Shown here: one piece after another, positions 56,652 to 64,000 of the stretch
Layout: each line of letters starts with the position of its first letter
How positions within the stretch are numbered: the stretch's first letter is position 1
DNA from: Pseudomonas sp. St316
GTDB lineage: Bacteria > Pseudomonadota > Gammaproteobacteria > Pseudomonadales > Pseudomonadaceae
Reading direction: 5' to 3'
NCBI RefSeq assembly: GCF_018325905.1
Contig: NZ_AP021901.1
Span: 4,340,001 to 4,404,000 of the forward strand
DNA length: 64,000 bases
The notes under the pieces: generated by a model
What the model saw: only the letters and a program-made list of their open reading frames with translations
What the model was told of the DNA's origin: nothing
Database searches by the model: none
Translations under genes and position numbers: made by a program

Positions 56652-57685
56652 CAAGACACCTCGACCGCGTAAACCTGTCGCTCGACCAGTTCGCCGATAG
56701 GTTCCAGCGCCAGCCCGAGTTCAGCGGCCACCCGCAGGAACTCGCCCTCGCCTTCAGGGGTGACGGCAACCAGCAGGCCGCCGCTGGTCTGCGGGTCGCA
56801 CAGCACGCGCTTGTGCAGTTCCTGGACCCGGCCGACCTTGCTGGCATAGCTGTCGTAGTTGCGCAGCGTACCGCCCGGCACACACCCCAGGTCGAGGTAG
56901 TACTCGACGCCCGGTAGACGCGGCACTGCGTCATAGCGGATGCGCGCGGTCAGTTGGCTGCCGTCGGCCATTTCCACCAGGTGCCCAAGCAGGCCGAAGC
57001 CGGTGACGTCGGTCATCGCCGTCACCCCGTCGAGCTTGCCGAAGCGGCTGCCCGGTTTGTTGAGGGTGCACATCCAGTCACGGGCCAGGCCCACATCGGT
57101 GGCGCGCAGCTTGCCCTTCTTTTCCGCCGTGGTGAGGATGCCGATGCCCAGGGGCTTGGTCAGGTACAGGCGGCAACCGGCGGTGGCCGTGTCGTTGCGT
57201 TTCATATGGCGCTTTTGCACCAAGCCTGTGACCGCCAGGCCAAAAATCGGCTCAGGCGCGTCGATCGAATGCCCGCCGGCCAGGGGAATACCGGCCTCGT
57301 CGCACACCGAACGACCGCCGCGGATCACTTCCCGGGCAATTTCCGGGGCCAATACATTGACTGGCCAACCGAGAATCGCAATGGCCATCAGCGGGTCACC
57401 GCCCATGGCGTAGATATCGCTGATGGCATTGGTGGCGGCGATGCGACCGAAATCGAAGGGATCGTCGACAATCGGCATGAAAAAATCGGTGGTCGAGACC
57501 ACCCCGCGCTCCTCGTCGATGGCGTACACCGCCGCATCGTCCCGGGAAGCATTGCCGACCCACAGCTTGGGATCCAGGTTCTGCGCACCGCTGCCGGCCA
57601 GGATCACTTCCAGCACCTGGGGCGAAATCTTGCAGCCGCAACCGGCGCCGTGGCTGTACTGGGTCAGGCGAATCGGCTCGCTCAT
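56651..57685 (-). CDS. selD: Selenide, water dikinase (selenophosphate synthase)
   Basis: A 344-residue AIR-synthase-family enzyme that makes selenophosphate from selenide and ATP. The active-site motif is SHGAGCGCK near residues 11-19 with cysteine, not selenocysteine, at the reactive place (C16). TGLVQK and [11 protein letters not shown] mark the two domains. It is the first gene of a two-gene operon with selU. No selA, selB or selenocysteine tRNA is in the window, so in this locus selenophosphate is tied to tRNA modification. Confidence 0.96.
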   Translation of the reverse strand: MSEPIRLTQYSHGAGCGCKISPQVLEVILAGSGAQNLDPKLWVGNASRDDAAVYAIDEERGVVSTTDFFMPIVDDPFDFGRIAATNAISDIYAMGGDPLMAIAILGWPVNVLAPEIAREVIRGGRSVCDEAGIPLAGGHSIDAPEPIFGLAVTGLVQKRHMKRNDTATAGCRLYLTKPLGIGILTTAEKKGKLRATDVGLARDWMCTLNKPGSRFGKLDGVTAMTDVTGFGLLGHLVEMADGSQLTARIRYDAVPRLPGVEYYLDLGCVPGGTLRNYDSYASKVGRVQELHKRVLCDPQTSGGLLVAVTPEGEGEFLRVAAELGLALEPIGELVERQVYAVEVS

Positions 57686-57890
57686 GGGGACACCTCCGGT
57701 CAGTCAAGAGGCTCGATTCTATCAGCAACGTCACCGACTCAGTGCCGCGTCGAGCACATGCTCCTGCAACACGTTGGTGCCGCTTCACACGACGACCCCG
57801 AATTCGGTGCACCGAGCCTGACCAAAAGGACAGGAAAAAAATCTGAACCCCATGCATTTCAAGCCACTGCGGAAATTTGGTACGAGATGT

Positions 57891-57902
57891 GCAAACGTTT
57901 GC
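57891..57902. promoter_or_regulatory. LacI-family operator candidate upstream of the nucleoside porin gene
   Basis: GCAAACGTTTGC is a perfect 12-bp palindrome centred on CG, the core of operators bound by PurR/RbsR/CytR-type LacI regulators. It lies 82 bases before the ATG at 57984, in the 298-base gap between selD and the Tsx-type gene. No LacI-family gene is in the window. Confidence 0.6.
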
Positions 57903-57983
57903 GCAATCGATCATACCCTGCGGATCGACTGTTTTTTTCAACCACGGAACACGGGCCTCGGCCCGCACGAACAAGGACTTTCC

Positions 57984-58934
57984 ATGCACTTCACTTCCCG
58001 GTGTCTCGCCACATCCGGCGCATTGGCAACCGCCCTGCTACTGACCGCCGTTACCGGACTACTCAGCACCACAGCCCAAGCCCAAACCACCGAGACGTCC
58101 GCCCAGGGCGAAGCCCTCAGCCCGGAGGCTACCCCTTCGAAAAAGGGTGCCTACCTGTCGGACTGGTACAACCAGGACCTGACGATCATTGGCAGCAAGG
58201 ACATCAGCTTCGGCCCGCAACCGGTCGACGATGTCTATCTGGAATATGAGTATTTCGGACGCAAAGGGCCCTTCGAGCTCTATGGCTACGTCGACATTCC
58301 AAAGATCTTCGACATTGGCAACAGTCACGACAAAGGTGTGTGGGACCACGGCTCCCCCGTGTTCATGGAGCACGAACCGCGTATTTCCATCGACTACCTG
58401 GCCGGCCGCAGCCTGGCCATCGGACCGTTCAAGGAATGGTATGTGGCGTTCGACTGGATCTACGATCACGGCAGCAACAGCGCCAATCGCGCGAACACCT
58501 TGTACAGCGGCCTGGGCACCGACATCGACACTCACTCGAGGGTCAACCTGTCAGCCAACTTCTATGGCCGTTATCAGTGGGAAAACTATGGCGCCAGCAA
58601 TGAATATTCCTGGGACGGCTACCGCGCCCAACTCAAGTACATCGTTCCGATCAGCCAGTTCGGCAATGGCGCCTCGCTGACCTACATTGGCTTCACCAAC
58701 TTCGATTTCGGTTCGGACCTGCACAAGGACAACCCCGCCCGAACGGCCAATGCCTCAGTCGCCACCAACGTCTTGCTGTATTCGTTCACGCACCTGCGCT
58801 TTACGCTGGTGGGCCGTTACTTCCACAACGGCGGCAACTGGCAGGACGGCAGTGAGCTTAACTTTGGCGATGGCAACTTCCGCGCCCGCTCCGACGGCTG
58901 GGGATACTACGCCGGGGTTGGCTATCAATTCTGA
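57984..58934 (+). CDS. Tsx-type outer-membrane nucleoside channel
   Basis: A 316-residue outer-membrane protein of the nucleoside-specific channel (Tsx/OmpK) family, a 12-strand barrel. The signal peptide ends near TAQAQ (residue 35). Family signs are SDWYNQDLTIIGSKD near 55, YGYVDIPKIF near 95, FMEHEPRISIDYL near 120, and a C-terminal strand GYYAGVGYQF ending in Phe as barrel assembly requires. AAGGA precedes the ATG at 57984. It is followed after 45 bases by a purine nucleoside permease-family gene and both are probably controlled from the palindrome at 57891. Confidence 0.92.
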   Translation: MHFTSRCLATSGALATALLLTAVTGLLSTTAQAQTTETSAQGEALSPEATPSKKGAYLSDWYNQDLTIIGSKDISFGPQPVDDVYLEYEYFGRKGPFELYGYVDIPKIFDIGNSHDKGVWDHGSPVFMEHEPRISIDYLAGRSLAIGPFKEWYVAFDWIYDHGSNSANRANTLYSGLGTDIDTHSRVNLSANFYGRYQWENYGASNEYSWDGYRAQLKYIVPISQFGNGASLTYIGFTNFDFGSDLHKDNPARTANASVATNVLLYSFTHLRFTLVGRYFHNGGNWQDGSELNFGDGNFRARSDGWGYYAGVGYQF

Positions 58935-58979
58935 GCAAACCGTAGCAGCACACTTCGAATCCATGGAGGTCACGAATAC

Positions 58980-60005
58980 ATGATCAATCGCCTGTCTACT
59001 TCAATCGGCCTGGCCTGCACGGCTCTATTCTGCTCGACCGCCGGAGCCGCGCCGCCGCTTCAACCCAAAGTGATGCTGATCACGATGTTCGCCCCCGAGG
59101 CGCAGAACTGGATTGATCGCCTGCAGCTCAAGGAGCAAATCCGCGTACCGGGGCTGTCCGCCGAATACCCGACGATCCGTTGCAATGCCGAGCGGGTCTG
59201 CCTGCTGATCACCGGCATGGGCCAGACCAACGCCGCAGCTTCGACCCTCGCCCTGGCGCTCTCCCCCACCGTCGACCTGCGCAAAAGCTATTTCCTGGTG
59301 GCCGGGATCGCCGGCATCAACCCGCACCACGGCACGCTTGGCACAACCGCCTGGGCCCATTACCTGGTGGAGTTCGGTACCCAATGGGAGCTGGATTCGC
59401 GGGATGTGCCCAAGGACTGGCCCACCGGCTACCTGGGCATCAACACCAAGGGGCCGAACGAAAAGCCGCCGCTGGACTACAAGACGGAAGTCTTCGAACT
59501 CAACCCGGCCCTGCAGGCCAAGGCCTTTGCCCTCAGCCAGAAGGTGACCTTGGCGGAAAGCAAGGAGTCAGCCGCCTGGCGTTTGAAATATCCGTATGCA
59601 CCGGCCAACCAGCCGCCGGTGGTGACCCGCTGCGACACCCTGGCCGGCAACACCTGGTTCTCCGGTACGCGCCTGAGCGAGCGCGCCGAAGTCTGGACGC
59701 GCCTGCTCACCGATAACAAAGGCGTCTACTGCACCACCCAACAGGAAGACAACTCAACCTACGAGGCCTTGCTACGGGCCAGTCGCGAAGGTCGGGTGGA
59801 CATCAACCGGCTGGCAGTGCTGCGGGCCGGGTCCGACTTCGACCGCCCCGAGCCCGGCGGCAACGAAGTGGACAACCTGCTCAAATACGCCGACCAGGGC
59901 GCGTTTGTCCCTGCGTTGGAAAACCTCTTCCGCACCGGCAACCCGGTGGTGCAGGACATTGTGAAGAACTGGTCGGTGTGGAAAAGCGGGGTGCCTGACC
60001 TGTGA
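58980..60005 (+). CDS. NUP-family purine nucleoside protein, exported
   Basis: A 341-residue protein of the purine nucleoside permease (NUP) family. A signal peptide (residues 1-23, cut near STAGA-AP) sends it to the periplasm. There are no membrane segments, and the sequence (LITGMGQTNAAAS, YFLVAGIAGINPHHGTLGT and AWAHYLVEFGTQWELD) resembles a nucleoside phosphorylase fold, so it is more likely a nucleoside-binding or nucleoside-cleaving enzyme than a channel. GGAGG precedes the ATG. It lies 45 bases after the Tsx porin, which fits uptake of nucleosides followed by handling in the periplasm. Confidence 0.9.
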   Translation: MINRLSTSIGLACTALFCSTAGAAPPLQPKVMLITMFAPEAQNWIDRLQLKEQIRVPGLSAEYPTIRCNAERVCLLITGMGQTNAAASTLALALSPTVDLRKSYFLVAGIAGINPHHGTLGTTAWAHYLVEFGTQWELDSRDVPKDWPTGYLGINTKGPNEKPPLDYKTEVFELNPALQAKAFALSQKVTLAESKESAAWRLKYPYAPANQPPVVTRCDTLAGNTWFSGTRLSERAEVWTRLLTDNKGVYCTTQQEDNSTYEALLRASREGRVDINRLAVLRAGSDFDRPEPGGNEVDNLLKYADQGAFVPALENLFRTGNPVVQDIVKNWSVWKSGVPDL

Positions 60006-60133
60006 TCTGTCCAAGCCCATGCCACAGGAAGTCTTCAGCAGTGACTGAGCTAATCTCTATGGCTCACTCGATGGAATTTTCCATTCCTGGCAGGATCACT
60101 TGAACATCCACCGAGCGCCCCAGGAGACCGCCG

Positions 60134-60415
60134 ATGCCCCTCACCCCTGCTGCCGACAGCACTCATTTCTATTACGGCCTGGACACGCTGTTTGGGCACC
60201 AGACCAAAAATGTCGCTTGCCTGTTCGACGTCAAACGCTTGGACGACGATGAACCGCCATGGTTTGTGCTGCACGCACACCCACCGCTGCCCGACGACCT
60301 GGCTAAAGCCCAGATCGTAGTGTTCAGCGCCGAAGGCCGGCAAATCAGTGGCATCGTCCGCAGCACCGAGCGCCTGGACGATGGCAGCCTGCGGCTGAAC
60401 GTCGAACCCGACTGA
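60134..60415 (+). CDS. Small hypothetical protein (93 aa)
   Basis: A 93-residue soluble acidic protein with the words FYYGLDTLFGHQTKNVACLF and PPWFVLHAHPPLPDDL. GGAG lies before the ATG at 60134. No signal peptide. The repeated short strands suggest a small beta fold. I do not recognise a family. It is convergent with the transporter pair. Confidence 0.68.
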   Translation: MPLTPAADSTHFYYGLDTLFGHQTKNVACLFDVKRLDDDEPPWFVLHAHPPLPDDLAKAQIVVFSAEGRQISGIVRSTERLDDGSLRLNVEPD

Positions 60416-60420
60416 GACCT

Positions 60421-60873
60421 TCAGGCCTGTCGTGCATTGCTGCGATACATGAACACCAGCGCCAAGGCCAGGCAGGCCATGGCCAGGATCCGGCTACCGG
60501 ACAACTCGATGGCCGGGTTGTCCAGCCAGCCGAAGTTGTCGATCAGCATGCCCATGCCCAATTGCCCGACGATCACCGCCACCGTCGCCACGCCAGTCCC
60601 CACCCTCGGCACCGCACCTACCATCACCATCATGTAGACGACGCCGAACAACGCACCGCTGAGCTGCCATTTCGGCACATCCAACAAGGTGACCGCGTGA
60701 GCCGGTTCGAAAAATACGATCAACAACCCGGTGGTCACCGTGCCCACCGTAAACGTCAGCAGACTGCTGCGCAGCACACCGACCGTCTGGCCCAGGCGGC
60801 CGTTGATAGCGGCCTGCACACTCAGCACTGCACCCGCAGCGACGACCACCAGCAATAAAATAAACAGACTCAT
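60421..60873 (-). CDS. DMT-type half-size transporter (YdcZ/DUF606), second of a pair
   Basis: A 150-residue inner-membrane protein of the DUF606 (YdcZ) branch of the drug/metabolite transporter superfamily, with five hydrophobic segments and the family word AAINGRLGQ near residue 23, followed by WLDNPAIELSGSRILA near the end. It starts two bases after the stop of its homologue, so the two are coupled and probably form a heterodimer. Substrate unknown. Confidence 0.86.
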   Translation of the reverse strand: MSLFILLLVVVAAGAVLSVQAAINGRLGQTVGVLRSSLLTFTVGTVTTGLLIVFFEPAHAVTLLDVPKWQLSGALFGVVYMMVMVGAVPRVGTGVATVAVIVGQLGMGMLIDNFGWLDNPAIELSGSRILAMACLALALVFMYRSNARQA

Positions 60874-60875
60874 AG

Positions 60876-61370
60876 TCAACCTCGGGCAATCAGGACAAGG
60901 GCCACGACTATCAGCGCCAACGCCAGCCAACGTTCGCCATTGACCCGCTTGCGGCTCGCACCGAACCAGCCGAAATGGTCGATCAGGACACTTTTGCCCA
61001 CCTGACCGGAAAGGATCGCGACCATGGTCATGGCGATACCGATGTGGGGCGTGGCGAGCGTCAGCACCATCACGTAGACGGGACCCAGAAAACCGCCGAT
61101 CAGCTGCCAGCGCGGCAGTTCATTCAGGGCCGGGCCTTGTTGCCGACCGCTGAGCAGTAACAGCAGGAAGAGAATCGCCGAGCCGACGCCAAAGATGCTC
61201 AGGGTGGCCCACAAATGCCCGACCTGGACACCAAGCGGCCCCAGCAGGCCGGCCTCTACCGACAAGCCCATGCCGGCCAGGATCACCAGGGGTAGCAATA
61301 GCCAGCGCAAGAACGACCGCGGTTGGGTAGCCGTCACCGGACTGGCCGCGTTCAATGAGGAAACCTGCAT
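60876..61370 (-). CDS. DMT-type half-size transporter (YdcZ/DUF606), first of a pair
   Basis: A 164-residue homologue of the next gene: five membrane segments, PLVILAGMGLSVEAGLLGPLG near residue 30 in place of the INGRLG word, and LIDHFGWFGASRKRVNGERW matching LIDNFGWLDN of its partner. It is divergent from a LysR regulator across 111 bases, which probably controls the pair. Confidence 0.86.
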   Translation of the reverse strand: MQVSSLNAASPVTATQPRSFLRWLLLPLVILAGMGLSVEAGLLGPLGVQVGHLWATLSIFGVGSAILFLLLLLSGRQQGPALNELPRWQLIGGFLGPVYVMVLTLATPHIGIAMTMVAILSGQVGKSVLIDHFGWFGASRKRVNGERWLALALIVVALVLIARG

Positions 61371-61481
61371 GGTCAGAACCTGTTTGGAAAAGGAAGGCCG
61401 GCATTATCGGCTGGTGCCTCTGTGCGATAAATGGGAATATCCAGACAACACTTTTGCGCAATACGCACAGGACAGTCGCCC

Positions 61482-62414
61482 ATGCACGGCCTCAATGAAC
61501 TCGGCTTCAAGGCGCTTCGCTTGTTTGTCGCGGTACTCGATCACGGCAGTTTTTCGGAGGTGGCCCGGCGCGAAGGTCTCGCCCCGTCATCGATTTCCCG
61601 ACAGATCCAACTGATGGAGCAGGCCCTGAACCAGCAATTGCTTTATAGGCACACCCGCGCCGTGTCCCCCACCGAAGCCGGCCGCCTGCTGGGGCATCAT
61701 GCGCGGCTGCTACTGGTGCAATTGGAGGAGGCCGAACAAGCCTTGCAGGAACAGCACAGCGAGCCCTCCGGGCTGGTACGGATCAACGCCCCAGTGGTCT
61801 TCGGCCAGCGCCACCTGACGCCGTGGCTGGGCCAGTTGTGCGAACGCTACCCAAAGCTGCAATTGGAGATCCAGCAGACTGACAGTTACGTCGACCCTCT
61901 GCAGGAAGGCGCCGACCTGCTGTTTCGTATCGGCCCGTTGCATGACTCAGGCATGCAGGCGCGGGTCCTCGCCCCCCATCGTTTCCAGATCGCAGCCAGC
62001 CCCGCTTATCTGGCTCGCCACGGCGCGCCGCTCAAACCCCAGGACCTGGCAGCCCATCAATGCCTGGCCTACAAAGGCGTGACCGGTCAGCAGCGCTGGT
62101 TCTTCCGCCGCCCAGGCCAGGCCTGGACGCCCTACAGCGTCAAGGGCCCGATCACCGGCAACCACGCCGACACCTTGACCCAGGCCGCCGAACAAGGCCT
62201 GGGGTTGGTGATGTTTCCGTCCTGGCTGATCGGCGAAGCACTGCGCAATGGCACGCTGGTCCCGGTACTGCAGGATTACCAGGCCTCCAACAGCCTCGAA
62301 CCCCAACAGATCGCCATTCTCTGGCCGGGCAGCCGACGCCTGTCGGTGAAGGTCCGCACGGTCATCGATTTCTTCCTGGAGTGTTTTGGCGAGGTGCCCT
62401 ACTGGGATCGCTGA
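61482..62414 (+). CDS. LysR-family transcription regulator
   Basis: A 310-residue LysR regulator: N-terminal helix-turn-helix (FSEVARREGLAPSSISRQIQ, residues 20-40, then LNQQLLYRHTR) and a C-terminal ligand domain, in the branch with GLVRINAPVVFGQRHLTP. The ATG at 61482 fits the usual start. It is divergent from the two half-size transporters, the likely target genes; the inducer is unknown. Confidence 0.9.
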   Translation: MHGLNELGFKALRLFVAVLDHGSFSEVARREGLAPSSISRQIQLMEQALNQQLLYRHTRAVSPTEAGRLLGHHARLLLVQLEEAEQALQEQHSEPSGLVRINAPVVFGQRHLTPWLGQLCERYPKLQLEIQQTDSYVDPLQEGADLLFRIGPLHDSGMQARVLAPHRFQIAASPAYLARHGAPLKPQDLAAHQCLAYKGVTGQQRWFFRRPGQAWTPYSVKGPITGNHADTLTQAAEQGLGLVMFPSWLIGEALRNGTLVPVLQDYQASNSLEPQQIAILWPGSRRLSVKVRTVIDFFLECFGEVPYWDR

Positions 62415-62557
62415 CCGCGGCGTGTCACCGGTCAGAAACAGCAACGCTTGCCATCTTCGAACGCAAGGGTCTGGCCGGGCGTTTCTGCGCGCTGGAATCA
62501 AGTGCAGCGCCCATGGGATGATCAGCCCCCGAGCACGACTCTCCGTGGAGCGTTTCA

Positions 62558-63145
62558 ATGTCATTGCTGAGTAAACACGCCACCGCCCTGTTGCTGGCGG
62601 CCATCGCCAGCCTGGTCGTGGTACCTGCCCCTGCGGCCCCGGCCAAAACCGCTGGCGATGCGCCGGCACAGAAGATTTCGATGCTGGGTGGCAAGCTCAC
62701 CTTCACCCTGCCCAAGGGTTTCACGGCGACGCCGCTGCCCGCCGGTGAACAGACCCAGGGCACGGCCGGGGCAACGGGCACGATGTACAGCAATGCCACC
62801 CGTAAAACCGTGGTGATCACGGCTGAGAACACCATCGTCAACGGCGTGAATGTGAAGGACAACGACAATGCCTTTCTCGATACGACCTTCGCCGACTTCG
62901 CCGTTCAGAAAACCAAGACCCTGCCGGACGCCAAGATCCTCGGCGAAAAAAGCCTGACCCAGAAAGGCACCGGCCTGGGACTGCGCCAGCTCGACACCAG
63001 CGCCACCCAGGGCGGCGGGCCAACCCTGGACACCACGTTGATAGGTGCCTCCGGCACGCGAATGGCCGTGGTGCAGATCATCTCCCGGGCCAGTGACAAA
63101 ACCGGTCATGAAACATTGGTGAAACAGATCGCCAGCGGTCAGTAA
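62558..63145 (+). CDS. Exported protein of unknown function (195 aa)
   Basis: A 195-residue protein with a clear signal peptide (about residues 1-26, cut near APAAPA). The mature part is rich in Thr, Gly and Lys and probably all-beta (KLTFTLPKGFTATPLPAGEQ), with a conserved-looking LGLRQLDTSATQGGGPTLD segment. No cysteines or lipobox, so it is a soluble periplasmic protein. I do not recognise a named family. Convergent with the alpha/beta hydrolase across a REPIN array. Confidence 0.78.
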   Translation: MSLLSKHATALLLAAIASLVVVPAPAAPAKTAGDAPAQKISMLGGKLTFTLPKGFTATPLPAGEQTQGTAGATGTMYSNATRKTVVITAENTIVNGVNVKDNDNAFLDTTFADFAVQKTKTLPDAKILGEKSLTQKGTGLGLRQLDTSATQGGGPTLDTTLIGASGTRMAVVQIISRASDKTGHETLVKQIASGQ

Positions 63146-63155
63146 TAAGCACCCT

Positions 63156-63639
63156 GTGGGAGCCGAGCTGCTCGCGATGGCGTCGGCACACCCAACCTTG
63201 ATGCAAGCTGACCCACCGCAATCGCGAGCAAGCTCAGCTCCCACAGGGTCTACAAATGCCGGTCAAATGTGGGAGCCTAGCTTGCTCGCGATGGCGTCGG
63301 CACATCCTGGCATTGATGCAAACTGACCCACCGCAATCGCGAGCAAGCTCAGCTCCCACAGGGTCCACAAACGCCGGTCAAATGTGGGAGCCTAGCTTGC
63401 TCGCGATGGCGTCGGCACATCCTGGCATTGATGCAAACTGACCCACCGCAATCGCGAGCAAGCTCAGCTCCCACAGGGTCACAAACGCCGGTCAAATGTG
63501 GGAGCCTAGCTTGCTCGCGATGGCGTCGGCACATCCTGGCATTGATGCAAACTGACCCACCGCAATCGCGAGCAAGCTCAGCTCCCACAGGGTCTACAAA
63601 CGCTGGTCAAATGTGGGAGCCTAGCTCAGCTCCCGCAGG
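63156..63639. repeat. Tandem array of REPIN units (113-115 bp), last unit collapsed
   Basis: Unit starts (GTGGGAGCCTAGCTTGCTCG) at 63156, 63269, 63384, 63498 and 63613. Four are full REPINs with a short private spacer (CAAACGCCGGTCAAAT); the fifth lacks the loop, its two arms being joined directly as CCTAGCTCAGCTCCC. It fills the 506-base gap between two convergent genes. Confidence 0.93.
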
Positions 63640-63651
63640 GACTTACGGTGA

Positions 63652-64000
63652 TCAGGGATTGAGCCGTTCCAGCCAGGCGCGCAGGTCCTGCACTTCCAGG
63701 GCGCTGATGCTGTGGCCGACGCCCGGGTAGGCATGAAATTCCGGTTCCAGTGCCAGGGTCTTCAGGAAGGTGTTGGCTTCGGTGCCGTCGTGGTAGGGAA
63801 TGATCGGGTCTGCCGTGCCATGGCCGATGAACACCGCCAGTGTCCGTCGCGACTCGTCGGGGGTCAGTTCCGCCCGCAGTATCGACAGGACCCGCCCTCC
63901 CATCGCGGCAATACCGCCGACGGCTTCAGGGTGTCGCAAGGCCACTTCGTAGCTCATCATCGCCCCTTGGCTGAAACCCACCAGGTAGACATTACTCGCG
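63652..64000 (-). CDS. Alpha/beta hydrolase, carboxylesterase/phospholipase type (partial)
   Basis: The gene enters from the right edge and its last 115 codons are visible. The nucleophile elbow GFSQGAM, the acid in HGTADPIIPYHDG and the catalytic histidine in YPGVGHSIS make a full Ser-Asp-His triad, typical of the carboxylesterase/phospholipase family of alpha/beta hydrolases. The frame continues upstream of the elbow (ASNVYLV) to position 64000, so the start lies outside the window. Cytosolic or exported location cannot be judged. Confidence 0.9.
   Translation of the reverse strand, partial: ASNVYLVGFSQGAMMSYEVALRHPEAVGGIAAMGGRVLSILRAELTPDESRRTLAVFIGHGTADPIIPYHDGTEANTFLKTLALEPEFHAYPGVGHSISALEVQDLRAWLERLNP

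Overview
The window reads as chromosome of a fluorescent Pseudomonas (P. fluorescens complex). It is GC-rich, genes are dense on both strands, and the intergenic gaps carry the short palindromic REP/REPIN sequences built on GTGGGAGCNAGCTTGCTCGCGA that are typical of this group. Gene content agrees: CcoG, PqiAABC, polB, the GlgE-TreS/maltokinase-GlgB set, selD-selU, MocR regulators and a KGG-repeat stress protein. No rRNA, tRNA, prophage, insertion sequence or CRISPR array was found.

Layout. 1-9.4 kb: the tail of an unidentified gene, glutaminase, a lipoprotein, then a polar amino-acid ABC transporter (binding protein, ATPase, two permeases) divergent from a MocR regulator and a DadA-like FAD oxidase. 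The divergent gap holds four copies of GCATGACAA. 9.4-16.9 kb: ZIP metal transporter, KGG stress protein, a probable metallothionein remnant, class II sirtuin, and a LysR regulator divergent from a two-subunit CoA-transferase plus thiolase operon for short 3-oxoacids. 17-18.2 kb: a tandem array of 136-bp REPIN units. 18.2-20.5 kb: FCD-type GntR regulator divergent from glucarate dehydratase. 20.6-28.7 kb: glgE, treS-maltokinase and glgB, which turn trehalose/maltose into alpha-glucan through maltose-1-phosphate.

28.8-43.7 kb: a run of mostly single genes: MgtC-like protein, DUF3203, CcoG, a second MocR regulator, SDR, Dyp peroxidase, class C beta-lactamase, TauE-type exporter, two small exported proteins, periplasmic aldose 1-epimerase, aldo/keto reductase and DNA polymerase II. 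44-49.5 kb: CBS protein, a four-gene pqi envelope lipid-transport operon, a glutathione transferase, and a secreted protein built from eleven 13-residue repeats.

49.6-64 kb: DUF1615 lipoprotein, a second tandem REPIN array (13 units), a Cys-rich (zinc-type) HemB, a YghU-like GST, a histidine phosphatase, selU-selD, a Tsx-type porin followed by a NUP-family purine nucleoside protein behind a LacI-type palindrome, a pair of half-size DMT transporters divergent from a LysR regulator, an exported protein, a third small REPIN array, and an alpha/beta hydrolase cut by the window edge.

The most unusual items are the secreted 13-residue repeat protein, three tandem REPIN arrays that each have a private spacer, the MocR operator constellation, the Tsx-NUP pair with its operator, the zinc-type HemB and the shrunken metallothionein. 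Starts were moved inward from the longest open frame where a ribosome-binding site or signal peptide supported it.
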